Shown here: positions 1 to 6,695 of the stretch, in pieces
Layout of the letters: each line of letters opens with the position of its first letter
Numbering within the stretch: the first letter of the stretch is position 1
Assembly: GCA_903921945.1 (NCBI GenBank)
Contig: CAIXSC010001072.1
Coordinates: 1-9,300 of the forward strand
Length of the DNA stretch: 9,300 nt
Origin: an uncultured Planctomycetaceae bacterium
GTDB taxonomy: Bacteria; Planctomycetota; Planctomycetia; Pirellulales; Pirellulaceae
Reading direction: 5' to 3'
Program-made: the position numbers and the translations under genes
The notes under the pieces: model-generated
The model's database searches: none
Told to the model about the DNA's origin: nothing
The model's input: the letters and a program-made list of their open reading frames with translations, nothing else

Positions 1-8
1 CTTTCAGT

Positions 9-35
9 CTTCGTGCTCTTCGTGTCCTTCGTGGT
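9..35. repeat. Three CTTCGTG heptamers at 9-nt spacing
   Basis: CTTCGTG occurs at 9-15, 18-24 and 27-33, each followed by two variable bases, giving an exact 9-nt period. On the other strand it reads as CACGAAG units. The array lies outside any credible gene, downstream of the DUF1501 gene. Short CACGAAG-type intergenic arrays occur in many environmental bacterial genomes as far as I recall; their role is not known to me. The copies are exact here; the biological meaning is inference. Confidence 0.6.
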
Positions 36-111
36 TGCTCGAACTGAGTTCTGTGGTCGATGCTCAGAGTGGCGAATGCGCTTGTCAGCTCTATCGCGTG
101 CTACGGGGCGG

Positions 112-134
112 ACGACGGACAAGATGTCCGTCGT
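112..134. repeat. Perfect 10-bp inverted repeat (3-nt loop)
   Basis: ACGACGGACA (112-121) and TGTCCGTCGT (125-134) are exact reverse complements around AGA. The hairpin has no T-tract on either side, so it is not a classical intrinsic terminator. It lies about 95 nt past the DUF1501 stop codon and could be a dispersed REP-like element or an mRNA 3'-end stabiliser. Both roles are inference. Confidence 0.6.
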
Positions 135-185
135 ACAACAGAGAAACACGCTCCAGTCCGGTCTCATGGACGGGCGATCTCCTCG

Positions 186-207
186 AAAACAGACCGGGTA
201 AGCCCGG
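186..207 (-). terminator. Likely intrinsic terminator after the DUF1501 gene
   Basis: Read on the minus strand, CCGGG-CTTA-CCCGG (207-194) is followed by TCTGTTTT. It starts 21 nt after the DUF1501 stop codon (229-231). A competing larger stem (AGCCCG 201-206 with CGGGCT 225-230) overlaps it. The stem is only 5 bp, so the call is moderate. Confidence 0.4.
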
Positions 208-228
208 AAACACCCAAACAAGTTCGGG

Positions 229-1635
229 CTATCCGTTGAGCAAGTCGGGCAGGGCGTCGCCGACCGGAACGATCCGGTGCGGCCGCTGTAGCGAATCCAG
301 CAACTGCCGGCGGTAGTCCACTCCGAGTGCCTGGTAGAGCGTGGCGATCGACTGTCCGGGAGTCACGGGGCGGTCGGCCGGGAAAGCGCCTGTGCGGTCG
401 CTGGCGCCATACACCAATCCCGGCTTGAAACCGCCACCCGCGAACAGAATCGAATAGCAGAAATTCCAGTGGTCGCGGCCGCCATCGTTGCCATTGATCT
501 TGGGCGTGCGGCCAAAATCGCCGAGCACCGCGATGACGGTGCGTTCGAGCATCCCGCGAGTGCTCAAGTCATCGATCAGCGCGGAACAGGCGGCGTCGAA
601 TTGCGGCAGCAAAGTGTTCTTCAGTTTCTTGAAGTTGCCGCCATGCGTGTCCCATGTGGCGTTCGCGTCAGGGGCCCAGGAAACGGTGACCAATCGCGTG
701 CCCGCCTCGATCATTCGCCGCGCCAGCAACACGCTTTGACCGTAAATGTTGCGGCCGTAAGCATCGCGTAGCGCCGCCGGTTCGCGATCGAGCCGCAGCG
801 CGGCTTGGGTCGTGGAACTGGTCAGCACATCCAGCGCCCGCTGTTGAAAACGGTTCATCGCGATCGGACCAGCGGCTCCGCGAGCGGCATCCAATTGGCG
901 GTTGAGATCGCCAAGCAATCCGCCACGGCCCGCCAAGCGTTCCGAGGGCACGTCGCCCCGCAATGTGAACTCGGGAATCGAAAAATCGCTCGCGTTCGGA
1001 TCGCGAAGGATCCAAAGCGGGTCGGCGGATCGGCCCAGCCAACCGCCGAAGAATCCCGGTTGCGGCGGACCGCCCGCTCCTTCTTTCGTCATGTACGGCA
1101 GGGCGGCATGGGGAATCGCGTCGACGGGCGGCGGCCGCACGAGAGACAGCACCGAGCCCGGCGTGGGGTTGTCTGTCGGTTTCGTGCCGCCTCCCTGTTC
1201 GCCGCGATCATGGCCGGTCAGCGAGACATAGACCGCGGCCGCGTGGGCGTTGTTCACGGAATGATGCATCGAGCGAACCAAGGCGCAGCGATGCATTCGC
1301 GTCGCCATCCGCGGCAGATGCTCGGAGACCATCAAGCCGGGTAGCGACGAAGCAATCGGTTTGAATTCGCCCCGGACTTCCGCCGGCGCGTCCGGCTTCA
1401 TATCCCACATGTCCAAATGACTGGGGCCGCCGTTGAGATGAATGATGATGCACGCATCGGCGCGCGGGGCGACAACCGGAAGGCGGTTTTCATCGGCCCA
1501 TAACAACGCCGGTAGGGTCAGCCCCGCAGCGCCCACCGACCCCATCCGCAGCCATTCCCGTCGTGAAGGCCGCAGACGCGCGATTCGGGACGTCGATTCC
1601 AGCTCTCGCGATCCGTTCACCGGTGTCTCACGCAT
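229..1635 (-). CDS. DUF1501 domain protein with Tat signal
   Basis: A 468-residue protein of the DUF1501 family, which belongs to the alkaline phosphatase/sulfatase-like superfamily and is heavily expanded in planctomycetes; substrates are mostly unknown. The N-terminus has a twin-arginine leader: SRREWLR at 24-30, then a hydrophobic stretch to about residue 47, suggesting export of a folded, probably metal-containing protein. Family-type segments are HLNGGPSHLDMWDMKP (66-81), WDTHGGNF (328-335) and LGDFGRTP (371-378) followed by GRDHW (386-390), which is the likely metal-site region. The ATG at 1635 is well supported by AAGGAG (1644-1649) 8 nt upstream. Full-length for the family. It is divergent from the ceramidase gene. 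The usual DUF1549/DUF1553 cytochrome-type partner is not beside it within the window, though it could lie beyond the left edge only across an apparent terminator. The family call is firm; any enzymatic activity is inference. Confidence 0.93.
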   Translation of the reverse strand: MRETPVNGSRELESTSRIARLRPSRREWLRMGSVGAAGLTLPALLWADENRLPVVAPRADACIIIHLNGGPSHLDMWDMKPDAPAEVRGEFKPIASSLPGLMVSEHLPRMATRMHRCALVRSMHHSVNNAHAAAVYVSLTGHDRGEQGGGTKPTDNPTPGSVLSLVRPPPVDAIPHAALPYMTKEGAGGPPQPGFFGGWLGRSADPLWILRDPNASDFSIPEFTLRGDVPSERLAGRGGLLGDLNRQLDAARGAAGPIAMNRFQQRALDVLTSSTTQAALRLDREPAALRDAYGRNIYGQSVLLARRMIEAGTRLVTVSWAPDANATWDTHGGNFKKLKNTLLPQFDAACSALIDDLSTRGMLERTVIAVLGDFGRTPKINGNDGGRDHWNFCYSILFAGGGFKPGLVYGASDRTGAFPADRPVTPGQSIATLYQALGVDYRRQLLDSLQRPHRIVPVGDALPDLLNG

Positions 1636-1951
1636 GGAAATCGCTCCTTAAATGGGACCGTGAACAAACCCGCCTTCGAGACCGTGCGAACCCTGTAACC
1701 GTGGAATCCCTACCCGCTTGCAGTCTACCTGACCGCGAGTCTGAAATCGAACCGGCGCTGAAGGCGGCTCGGCAAAATGAGCATGGCGATGGTGACGTGG
1801 AATCGATCGACCGGCCCGCCCGGCCCCGGCCGCTACAACGCGATTTTGGCGATGGCCGGCTCTCGACTCACTTGCGTTCGCCCTACGGAACCGCGCATCA
1901 TGCGGCCTTCGTTGAGTTCCACCTTGGGAAAGGTTGCCTGGGAGACACGGG
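1636..1951. other. Divergent intergenic region, no gene seen
   Basis: These 316 bases separate the divergent DUF1501 and ceramidase genes. Open frames crossing it are extensions or shadows of the flanking genes with unnatural composition. It must carry both promoters, but I see no convincing -35/-10 pair. Visible small structures are a CGCAT-C-ATGCG dyad (1894-1904), CCTT-GGGA-AAGG (1922-1933) just before the ceramidase start, and a GC-rich GGCCC/CCGGCC tract near 1814-1834. Confidence 0.5.
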
Positions 1952-3370
1952 ATGCGTGCTGAAATCGGTTCGCTGCGTCGCTGCTCGACATCCGGCGGAA
2001 TGCCACGCGTCCTCGCGTGGATTGCCACCGCGTTAGGGTTGTCGCTCATGCTATTGTCGCCGCCACAGAACGAGGCGGCGGCGGCTGAAACATGGCGAGC
2101 AGGCTCCGCGCGGATCAAGATCACGCCAGAGCTGCCGATGTGGATGGCCGGCTACGGTGGACGCGACCATGTCGCGGAAGGCACCACAAGCGATCTGTAC
2201 GCCAAAGCGCTGGTGCTCGAGGACGCCCGGGGGACGCGCGCGGCGCTGGTGACGCTCGATTTGGTCGGCATCGACCGAACATTGACGGCGGCGATTACCA
2301 AGCGTCTCGAGCAAACCCATCAATTGAAACGCGAACAGGTGGCGATCAGCACGTCGCACACCCACTGCGGACCGGTCGTTGGCTTCAACCTGCGGCCGAT
2401 GCACTTTGAACGAGTGCCCGAAGCCGAGCAGGCGAAAATCCTCGCCTATGCCAAGAAGCTGGAGGATCAAGTGGTCGCGTTGGTGGGCGAAGCGATCGCC
2501 GCGCTGGCGCCGGCGGACGTTCGCTGGGGAAATGGCCGGACCACGTTCGCGGTCAACCGCCGAACGAACAAGGAGGCCGAAGTGCCCGCCGTGCGAAGCC
2601 AGGGCAAACTCAACGGGCCCGTCGATCACGACGTGCCGGTGCTTGCGGTGCGCGAACCGATGACGGGAAAACTGCGGACAATCGTCTTCGGCTACGCCTG
2701 CCATGCGACGGTGCTCGGCTTCTACCAATGGTGCGCCGATTATCCGGGGTTCGCTCAGACCGAATTGGAGCGGCTGTATCCCGAAGCGGTTGCCATGTTC
2801 TGGGCGGGCTGCGGCGCCGACCAAAACCCGCTTCCACGCCGCACCGTCGAGCTCGCCCAGGCCTATGGCAAACGCTTGGCGGCGGCGGTCGACGACGTGT
2901 TGACCTCGCCGATGAGCTCGCTTGCGCCGCGAATCGAAGCCACCTATCGCGAGCTGCCCTTGCCGCTCGACAAACTGCCCAGCCGCGAGCAAATCGAGCA
3001 AGACGCCAAGTCCAAGGATTCATTCCTGTCGGCGCGGGCCAAGATGTTTCTTCGCGAGATCGACGCTGGGCGGCCGCTCTCCCAAACCTACCCGTATCCG
3101 GTCGGCGAATGGAAGCTTGGCGGTGAAATCCAATGGGTGTTCCTGGGCGGCGAAGTCGTCGTGGACTACGCCGTGAGATTGAAACACGAGCGGCGCGGCA
3201 CGCGGACCTGGGTCATGGGATACGCGAATGACGTGATGGCCTACATTCCCTCGCGCCGCGTGCTCACCGAAGGCGGCTATGAAGGCGCCGGCGCGATGGT
3301 GTACTACGGCCTGCCGACCATCTGGGCTCCAGAGGTCGAAGAGTTGATCGTCGAAGCGGTCGGCAAGTAG
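1952..3370 (+). CDS. Secreted neutral/alkaline ceramidase-family hydrolase
   Basis: Member of the neutral/alkaline non-lysosomal ceramidase family (zinc amidases; characterised members cleave the N-acyl bond of ceramide). Numbered from the ATG at 1952 (472 aa): a Sec-type leader with hydrophobic core about 20-36 ending in an Ala-rich stretch; the STSHTHCGP motif (133-141) matching the family's HTHSGP zinc/active-site loop; GYACHAT (247-253) with H251; WAGCGADQNP (284-293); LGGE (398-401) and NDVMAYIPS (426-434). By analogy with Pseudomonas ceramidase, the zinc ligands would be a His of HTH, H251, E401 and Y431. Much shorter than classical ceramidases (about 650-780 aa): the C-terminal beta domain is absent, as in many planctomycete homologues, so the natural substrate may not be ceramide. 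The 1952 start has GGAG (1941-1944) 7 nt upstream. A TTG at 1934 and an ATG at 2000 are alternatives; the latter gives a more compact signal peptide. Confidence 0.88.
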   Translation: MRAEIGSLRRCSTSGGMPRVLAWIATALGLSLMLLSPPQNEAAAAETWRAGSARIKITPELPMWMAGYGGRDHVAEGTTSDLYAKALVLEDARGTRAALVTLDLVGIDRTLTAAITKRLEQTHQLKREQVAISTSHTHCGPVVGFNLRPMHFERVPEAEQAKILAYAKKLEDQVVALVGEAIAALAPADVRWGNGRTTFAVNRRTNKEAEVPAVRSQGKLNGPVDHDVPVLAVREPMTGKLRTIVFGYACHATVLGFYQWCADYPGFAQTELERLYPEAVAMFWAGCGADQNPLPRRTVELAQAYGKRLAAAVDDVLTSPMSSLAPRIEATYRELPLPLDKLPSREQIEQDAKSKDSFLSARAKMFLREIDAGRPLSQTYPYPVGEWKLGGEIQWVFLGGEVVVDYAVRLKHERRGTRTWVMGYANDVMAYIPSRRVLTEGGYEGAGAMVYYGLPTIWAPEVEELIVEAVGK

Positions 3371-3380
3371 CCCAAGCCAG

Positions 3381-3410
3381 CGGCCCGGTCCCCGCTCGGG
3401 TTCCGGGCCG
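3381..3410. terminator. Strong GC hairpin between convergent genes
   Basis: CGGCCCGG (3381-3388) pairs exactly with CCGGGCCG (3403-3410), and an inner CCC-GCTC-GGG (3391-3400) extends the stem across a 2x2 internal loop. It lies 11 nt past the ceramidase stop codon and 25 nt from the end of the convergent CMD gene, so it could end transcription from both sides. No T-tract follows on either strand, so factor-independent termination is not certain. Confidence 0.55.
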
Positions 3411-3434
3411 TCGGGCAGCCAGTTTCGCGGCGAG

Positions 3435-5171
3435 TTATTTCGCCCAGGATGCTTCGAGCGGCAAGTGCGCCGCTTCCGTGACTCGCTGGAACGAGGCGCG
3501 GTGGGTGACGTACTGAATGAACTGAGTCACGATTCGCGGCCCCGCCAGTTTCACAGCGTCCGCGACATCGGCGTCGGTGAGCACCACGGGTGACGCCGCT
3601 AGCTTTCGCGCGACTCGGAACAGCGATCGTTCGACCGGAGTCGCATTGTCGTCGAGCGAAAAGATCGCGTCGTCGGTAAGTCCCTGGCGACACAAGGCCG
3701 CACGCGCTTCGCCAGCCGCATACCACGCGCGATCTTGACGCGCGACGATCCAAGCGGTTTTCGCCTTGAGCGCTGCCGGGAGATCGCCCTCCGATTCCAG
3801 CATCCGCACGGCCAGAATCCGCGACGGGGCCGAGCGCGGAAAGCTTGCGAGCAACCGAATCCATCCCGGCAATGGCCCGGATACAAGCTCTGATGGCGGC
3901 GCTGATCGCTGCCCGGTTGGCTGTCCCGGCAACAATGCGACATCCCCCTTCCATTCGGGCGGCAAGACACCGCGAGCGGCTGATTCATCCGCGAGCGGCA
4001 AACGCGATTTGCGCGTCACGGCGGCGCGCAACGCTTCCTCGACCACCGCTCGCGTCTCCGGCGGATCGCGGCGGAACGGCGCTCGGGTTGTCGGCGTCCC
4101 CGTCCGGGGATCGTTCGCGATCGGCGCGACCCGCGAGAGTTGGGCCGCGTACTTGCTGCTGGTAGGAGTCAGATACGAATGGTGCTCGGTCACTCGAGGA
4201 CTGTTTGCCGGATTGGGCCCGGTTCGTCCGAAGTTTCCCCCATCCGAAGATTGCGGCACTCCGGCGCCTTCTTTCCAGCGGTTGATGGCATTATTGCCGG
4301 CGATGGACAACGTCATCTCCAGGATTTCCAACGGTGTGAAATGGGGCGCGAGCGCGGCGAAGTCGGCGTCCGACAGCCAGTGCGGCGTGTAGGTGAGTTT
4401 CCGCGAATACGCGAAAGCCGCTTGTTCGCGGGCGGGGAATAGCGACCATTCGCTGTCCAACGCCGCGATCTGGTCTTCGGACATGCCGGCCGCCAACAGT
4501 TTCGACTCTTGGTGGCCCAAGCAATACTGGCAGTTGTTCGTGCGCGAGACGATCCAAAAGAGCCGCGTCTTGAACGCGTAGTCGAGCCGCATGTCGGGGT
4601 CGGCATCGCGACTCCCGCCAGCGAACCCCGAACCGCTCCAACGCCAAGATCCAGCCAGCGAGGCGGGTAGCGGGGGAAGGTAGTGGTATCGCAGTCGATT
4701 CTCGTAAGTCACACCACGCTCGGCCAATGCCGCGCGCTCCGTCTCCGTGATGTCTGGCAGGGGCAAACGCGGTGTCCGTTGCTTGATTTCCTCAAGCCGT
4801 TGCTTCATTTCCGGTCGAGTGAGCGGCACCGGTCGCGGTTCGCCATTCGCCTCGGCGTTAGCCAGTTCGGCAGGCGGCTGTTCAGCAGGCGCGCGTTCAG
4901 CAGGCGGTTGCTGTTTGTCAGACGGCTGTTCAGCACGCGCGCGTTCAGCAGGCGGTTGCTGTTTGTCAGGCGTACGTTCAGCAGGGTTGCTGTCGCCAGG
5001 CTTACGCTTGGATGACGCTTGCTCCGGGGACGCTTGCTTTTGAGACGCTTGTTCCGAAGCCACTGGTGTCGTGGACATGGTCACAGCCAGCGTGCTACTC
5101 GCGACGATCGCGAAGAGCCTACGTGGCGTGGCGAGCGCGGACCGGCGGGCGCGAATGGCGGCGTTCGACAT
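3435..5171 (-). CDS. Secreted tandem AhpD/CMD-like protein, second site degenerate
   Basis: A 578-residue protein with two AhpD/carboxymuconolactone-decarboxylase-like all-helical domains. N-terminal leader with hydrophobic core at about 19-32, then a low-complexity Glu/Gln/Pro/Ala/Lys linker (about 40-115) containing two near-identical 16-residue units. Domain 1 (about 195-305) carries NNCQYCLGHQ: C214-x2-C217-x2-H220, like the redox CxxC plus His of AhpD peroxidases. Domain 2 (about 435-570) aligns to it (WIVARQDRAWYAAGE against WIVSRTNNCQYCLGH) but has Ala, Ala and Glu at the Cys, Cys and His positions (482, 485, 488). Domain 1 may therefore be a thiol peroxidase or reductase acting outside the cytoplasm, and domain 2 structural; both roles are inference. 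The gene follows the lipoprotein gene on the same strand after 59 bp, suggesting cotranscription. The start is uncertain: the ATG at 5171 has only a distant AAGG, but it gives a good leader. Confidence 0.85.
   Translation of the reverse strand: MSNAAIRARRSALATPRRLFAIVASSTLAVTMSTTPVASEQASQKQASPEQASSKRKPGDSNPAERTPDKQQPPAERARAEQPSDKQQPPAERAPAEQPPAELANAEANGEPRPVPLTRPEMKQRLEEIKQRTPRLPLPDITETERAALAERGVTYENRLRYHYLPPLPASLAGSWRWSGSGFAGGSRDADPDMRLDYAFKTRLFWIVSRTNNCQYCLGHQESKLLAAGMSEDQIAALDSEWSLFPAREQAAFAYSRKLTYTPHWLSDADFAALAPHFTPLEILEMTLSIAGNNAINRWKEGAGVPQSSDGGNFGRTGPNPANSPRVTEHHSYLTPTSSKYAAQLSRVAPIANDPRTGTPTTRAPFRRDPPETRAVVEEALRAAVTRKSRLPLADESAARGVLPPEWKGDVALLPGQPTGQRSAPPSELVSGPLPGWIRLLASFPRSAPSRILAVRMLESEGDLPAALKAKTAWIVARQDRAWYAAGEARAALCRQGLTDDAIFSLDDNATPVERSLFRVARKLAASPVVLTDADVADAVKLAGPRIVTQFIQYVTHRASFQRVTEAAHLPLEASWAK
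4875..4970 (-). repeat. Two 48-bp tandem repeats in the CMD linker
   Basis: Copies at 4875-4922 and 4923-4970 differ at only two bases (4887/4935 and the last base). They encode DKQQPPAERARAEQPS followed by DKQQPPAERAPAEQPP (residues about 69-100). The DNA identity, including third codon positions, points to recent duplication by slippage or unequal crossover. Shorter related pieces (GTTCAGCAGG-type) flank both sides. Confidence 0.85.
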
Positions 5172-5230
5172 GATTGGGAAGGCCTTGGTGAGCGGAATGT
5201 GGGTCAGCGACGCTTGGTCGAAGGCTTGAT

Positions 5231-5707
5231 CTATTCGTCGCGAAAAATGGTGATGACGGGGCTGGTGCCGACCAGGTAGGTAACTTCCTGGGTGGCCAGA
5301 TTCGCAGGGCCAACGTCGCTGTTCTTTCGGCCCAGCTTGAGTTTGACCCGCGCGTGCAAATTGGCGCCGTCATCGGTTTCGCCGAGCAGTTCGTAGGCGA
5401 GCAAATCCTGGCCGTCCGACCAGGCCGGATCGCGGCCGATGACCGGAGGTTGAGCGGAAGCGAGTTGGTCGCTCTTCTGGCCGTCACGCCACGCATCGAG
5501 GAAACGCGTGAGCGATGCGCGCGCGAGTGCTTTGTCGAGCGACAAATCGGTGGCTCCGCGAGGGCCGCAACCGGCGAGCCATAGAACCAACGACATGCCG
5601 AGCGCGGCGCCGCGTTTGGCGCCGATCCCGCAGGACCGTCGCCAGTGGCTGGCGACGGCGATGGTCTGTTGTGGACACGGGAAGGGCAGACAACGGTTAG
5701 AACCCAT
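5231..5707 (-). CDS. Small lipoprotein encoded behind a DUF1559 gene
   Basis: A 158-residue predicted lipoprotein. A basic segment (HWRR, AKR; 21-32) and hydrophobic stretch (about 38-46) end in lipobox L44-A45-G46-C47, so the mature chain would be about 112 residues anchored through Cys47. The mature part (FLDAWRDGQ, then DLLAYELLGETDDGANLHARVKL and a C-terminal VTYLVGTSPVITIFRDE) resembles short planctomycete proteins typically encoded just after DUF1559 genes; the fold may be NTF2-like, which is a guess. The ATG overlaps the end of the DUF1559 gene by 11 nt (5697-5707), implying translational coupling. The only other in-frame ATG (codon 38) leaves too short a leader for a lipoprotein. The gene probably shares an mRNA with DUF1559 and the downstream CMD gene. 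Function unknown; a partner role for the DUF1559 pilin-like protein is inferred from position. Confidence 0.8.
   Translation of the reverse strand: MGSNRCLPFPCPQQTIAVASHWRRSCGIGAKRGAALGMSLVLWLAGCGPRGATDLSLDKALARASLTRFLDAWRDGQKSDQLASAQPPVIGRDPAWSDGQDLLAYELLGETDDGANLHARVKLKLGRKNSDVGPANLATQEVTYLVGTSPVITIFRDE
5636..5658 (-). promoter_or_regulatory. Perfect 10-bp hairpin early in the lipoprotein gene
   Basis: CCGTCGCCAG (5636-5645) and CTGGCGACGG (5649-5658) are exact reverse complements around TGG. On the mRNA it forms about 39 nt after the DUF1559 stop codon, inside codons 17-24 of the lipoprotein gene. It could protect the upstream message or slow entry into the lipoprotein gene. No T-tract follows, so it is not a terminator. 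The regulatory role is inference. Confidence 0.45.
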
Positions 5708-6695
5708 GGTTCACCTCGCCACCGTCTCGGCTGCCAACCGCGCGCCAGGTCGTCACGTTGATCGTGCGACTGACGAACCGCACGCCGCCGTCAGCCATGC
5801 CGACCATGACTCCACCCGGATGCCGGCTGCCGGCTGAGGTGGCGATCCGCTGCGGCGGGAACATGCACGACCGGTGATTGGGAGGCAGCACGTGAAAATA
5901 GGCGGTCGTCGAATGGTATGGACGGAGCCACGGCACGCCGACATTGGAGAATCCCTGCTTGCTCAGATCGGCCGTGTTGACGGCCATGCAATCGGCCATC
6001 GCTTGGTCGGCCGTGGCTGGATAGGTTCCGGGCTGGTAGGTATCGGACAGTGGCGTGCTGATGCCATTGCTCCCGTCGCCACGCGGCCGTTCGGACATGA
6101 GTGCCGTATTGCTCGTGCCATCGAGTATGTCCGCGAAACGCACCGCGACGCTCGCGGAGAACGCGCCGTTCTGGTCCGCCATGCCAAAGTTCACACCGCC
6201 CGACGCCGTGGCCGGCGCGGAGTTGACGATGTTGCTTCCCATGTTGGCGTAATAGTTGTTGGTCCCGCCAAGGCCAGGCGGAAGCATATTCGGGTCGGAG
6301 GGGCATACGAATCCCGAGACATTCGCCATCGACACGAAAGCGTTCGACGGGTCGGTGAACGGCAGCGAATAGTTCACGCGGTCGTGCAACGCCGACTGTT
6401 CGATGTAGGGCAGAAGGCGTGCCAAATGCGAGATGTTCTGCTGATACGCGTAGGGCAACGCGTTGTGAGTGTCGTGGTAGTTGTGGCAACCGAGCGCGAG
6501 TTGCTTCAGGTTGTTCGTACACTGCGTTCGCCGCGCGCTCTCGCGGGCCGCCTGGACGGCGGGAAGCAGCAACGCGACAAGCACGCCGATGATCGCAATG
6601 ACCACCAGCAACTCCACGAGCGTGAAACCGGACAAGTGCCGGCCGCGCGAACGGCGATGGCCGGACGCGGGAACCACTAGATCGAAGCCTAGCAT
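5697..6695 (-). CDS. DUF1559 pilin-like protein, H-X9-DG C-terminus
   Basis: A 332-residue member of the DUF1559 family, large type II secretion pseudopilin-like proteins expanded in planctomycetes. Seen directly: a basic N-terminus (HRRSRGRH 13-20), the prepilin peptidase site G23 before F24 with Glu28 at mature position 5 (FTLVELLVVIAIIGVLVALL), then the hydrophobic helix to about 45 and AVQAARESARRTQCTNNLKQ (46-65), a family hallmark. Further on are CPSDP (131-135), ADILDGTSNT (188-197), and near the end H292-x9-D302-G303, the planctomycete H-X9-DG signature, followed by the usual WRAVGSRDGGEV. The reading frame stays open upstream to 6896, but the ATG at 6695 is preferred: AAAGG lies 9 nt upstream, it gives a normal short leader, and the extension crosses two hairpins. 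The next gene overlaps its stop by 11 nt. Likely inner-membrane or envelope located; what it assembles into is unknown. Confidence 0.93.
   Translation of the reverse strand: MLGFDLVVPASGHRRSRGRHLSGFTLVELLVVIAIIGVLVALLLPAVQAARESARRTQCTNNLKQLALGCHNYHDTHNALPYAYQQNISHLARLLPYIEQSALHDRVNYSLPFTDPSNAFVSMANVSGFVCPSDPNMLPPGLGGTNNYYANMGSNIVNSAPATASGGVNFGMADQNGAFSASVAVRFADILDGTSNTALMSERPRGDGSNGISTPLSDTYQPGTYPATADQAMADCMAVNTADLSKQGFSNVGVPWLRPYHSTTAYFHVLPPNHRSCMFPPQRIATSAGSRHPGGVMVGMADGGVRFVSRTINVTTWRAVGSRDGGEVNHGF

Larger units (their letters stand above)
1..228. other. Intergenic region downstream of the DUF1501 gene
   Basis: No convincing coding sequence lies in these 228 bases; the short open frames have implausible compositions and cross the hairpins. 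The region holds the CTTCGTG array (9-35), a perfect palindrome (112-134) and a terminator-like structure (194-207). It may extend beyond the left edge of the window. Confidence 0.6.

Noticed and set aside
2051..3001. 316-codon minus-strand frame inside the ceramidase gene
   Set aside because: Arg/His/Gln-rich product typical of an antisense shadow in GC-rich DNA; the plus strand encodes a recognisable family with its motifs.
3766..4392. 208-codon plus-strand frame opposite the CMD gene
   Set aside because: Antisense of a gene with recognisable domains; Arg/Ser/Gly-rich composition with no motif.
4860..4990. GTTCAGCAGG-rich segment considered as a CRISPR-like or intergenic repeat array
   Set aside because: It is in frame within the CMD gene, encodes a clean 16-residue repeat, and has no spacers.
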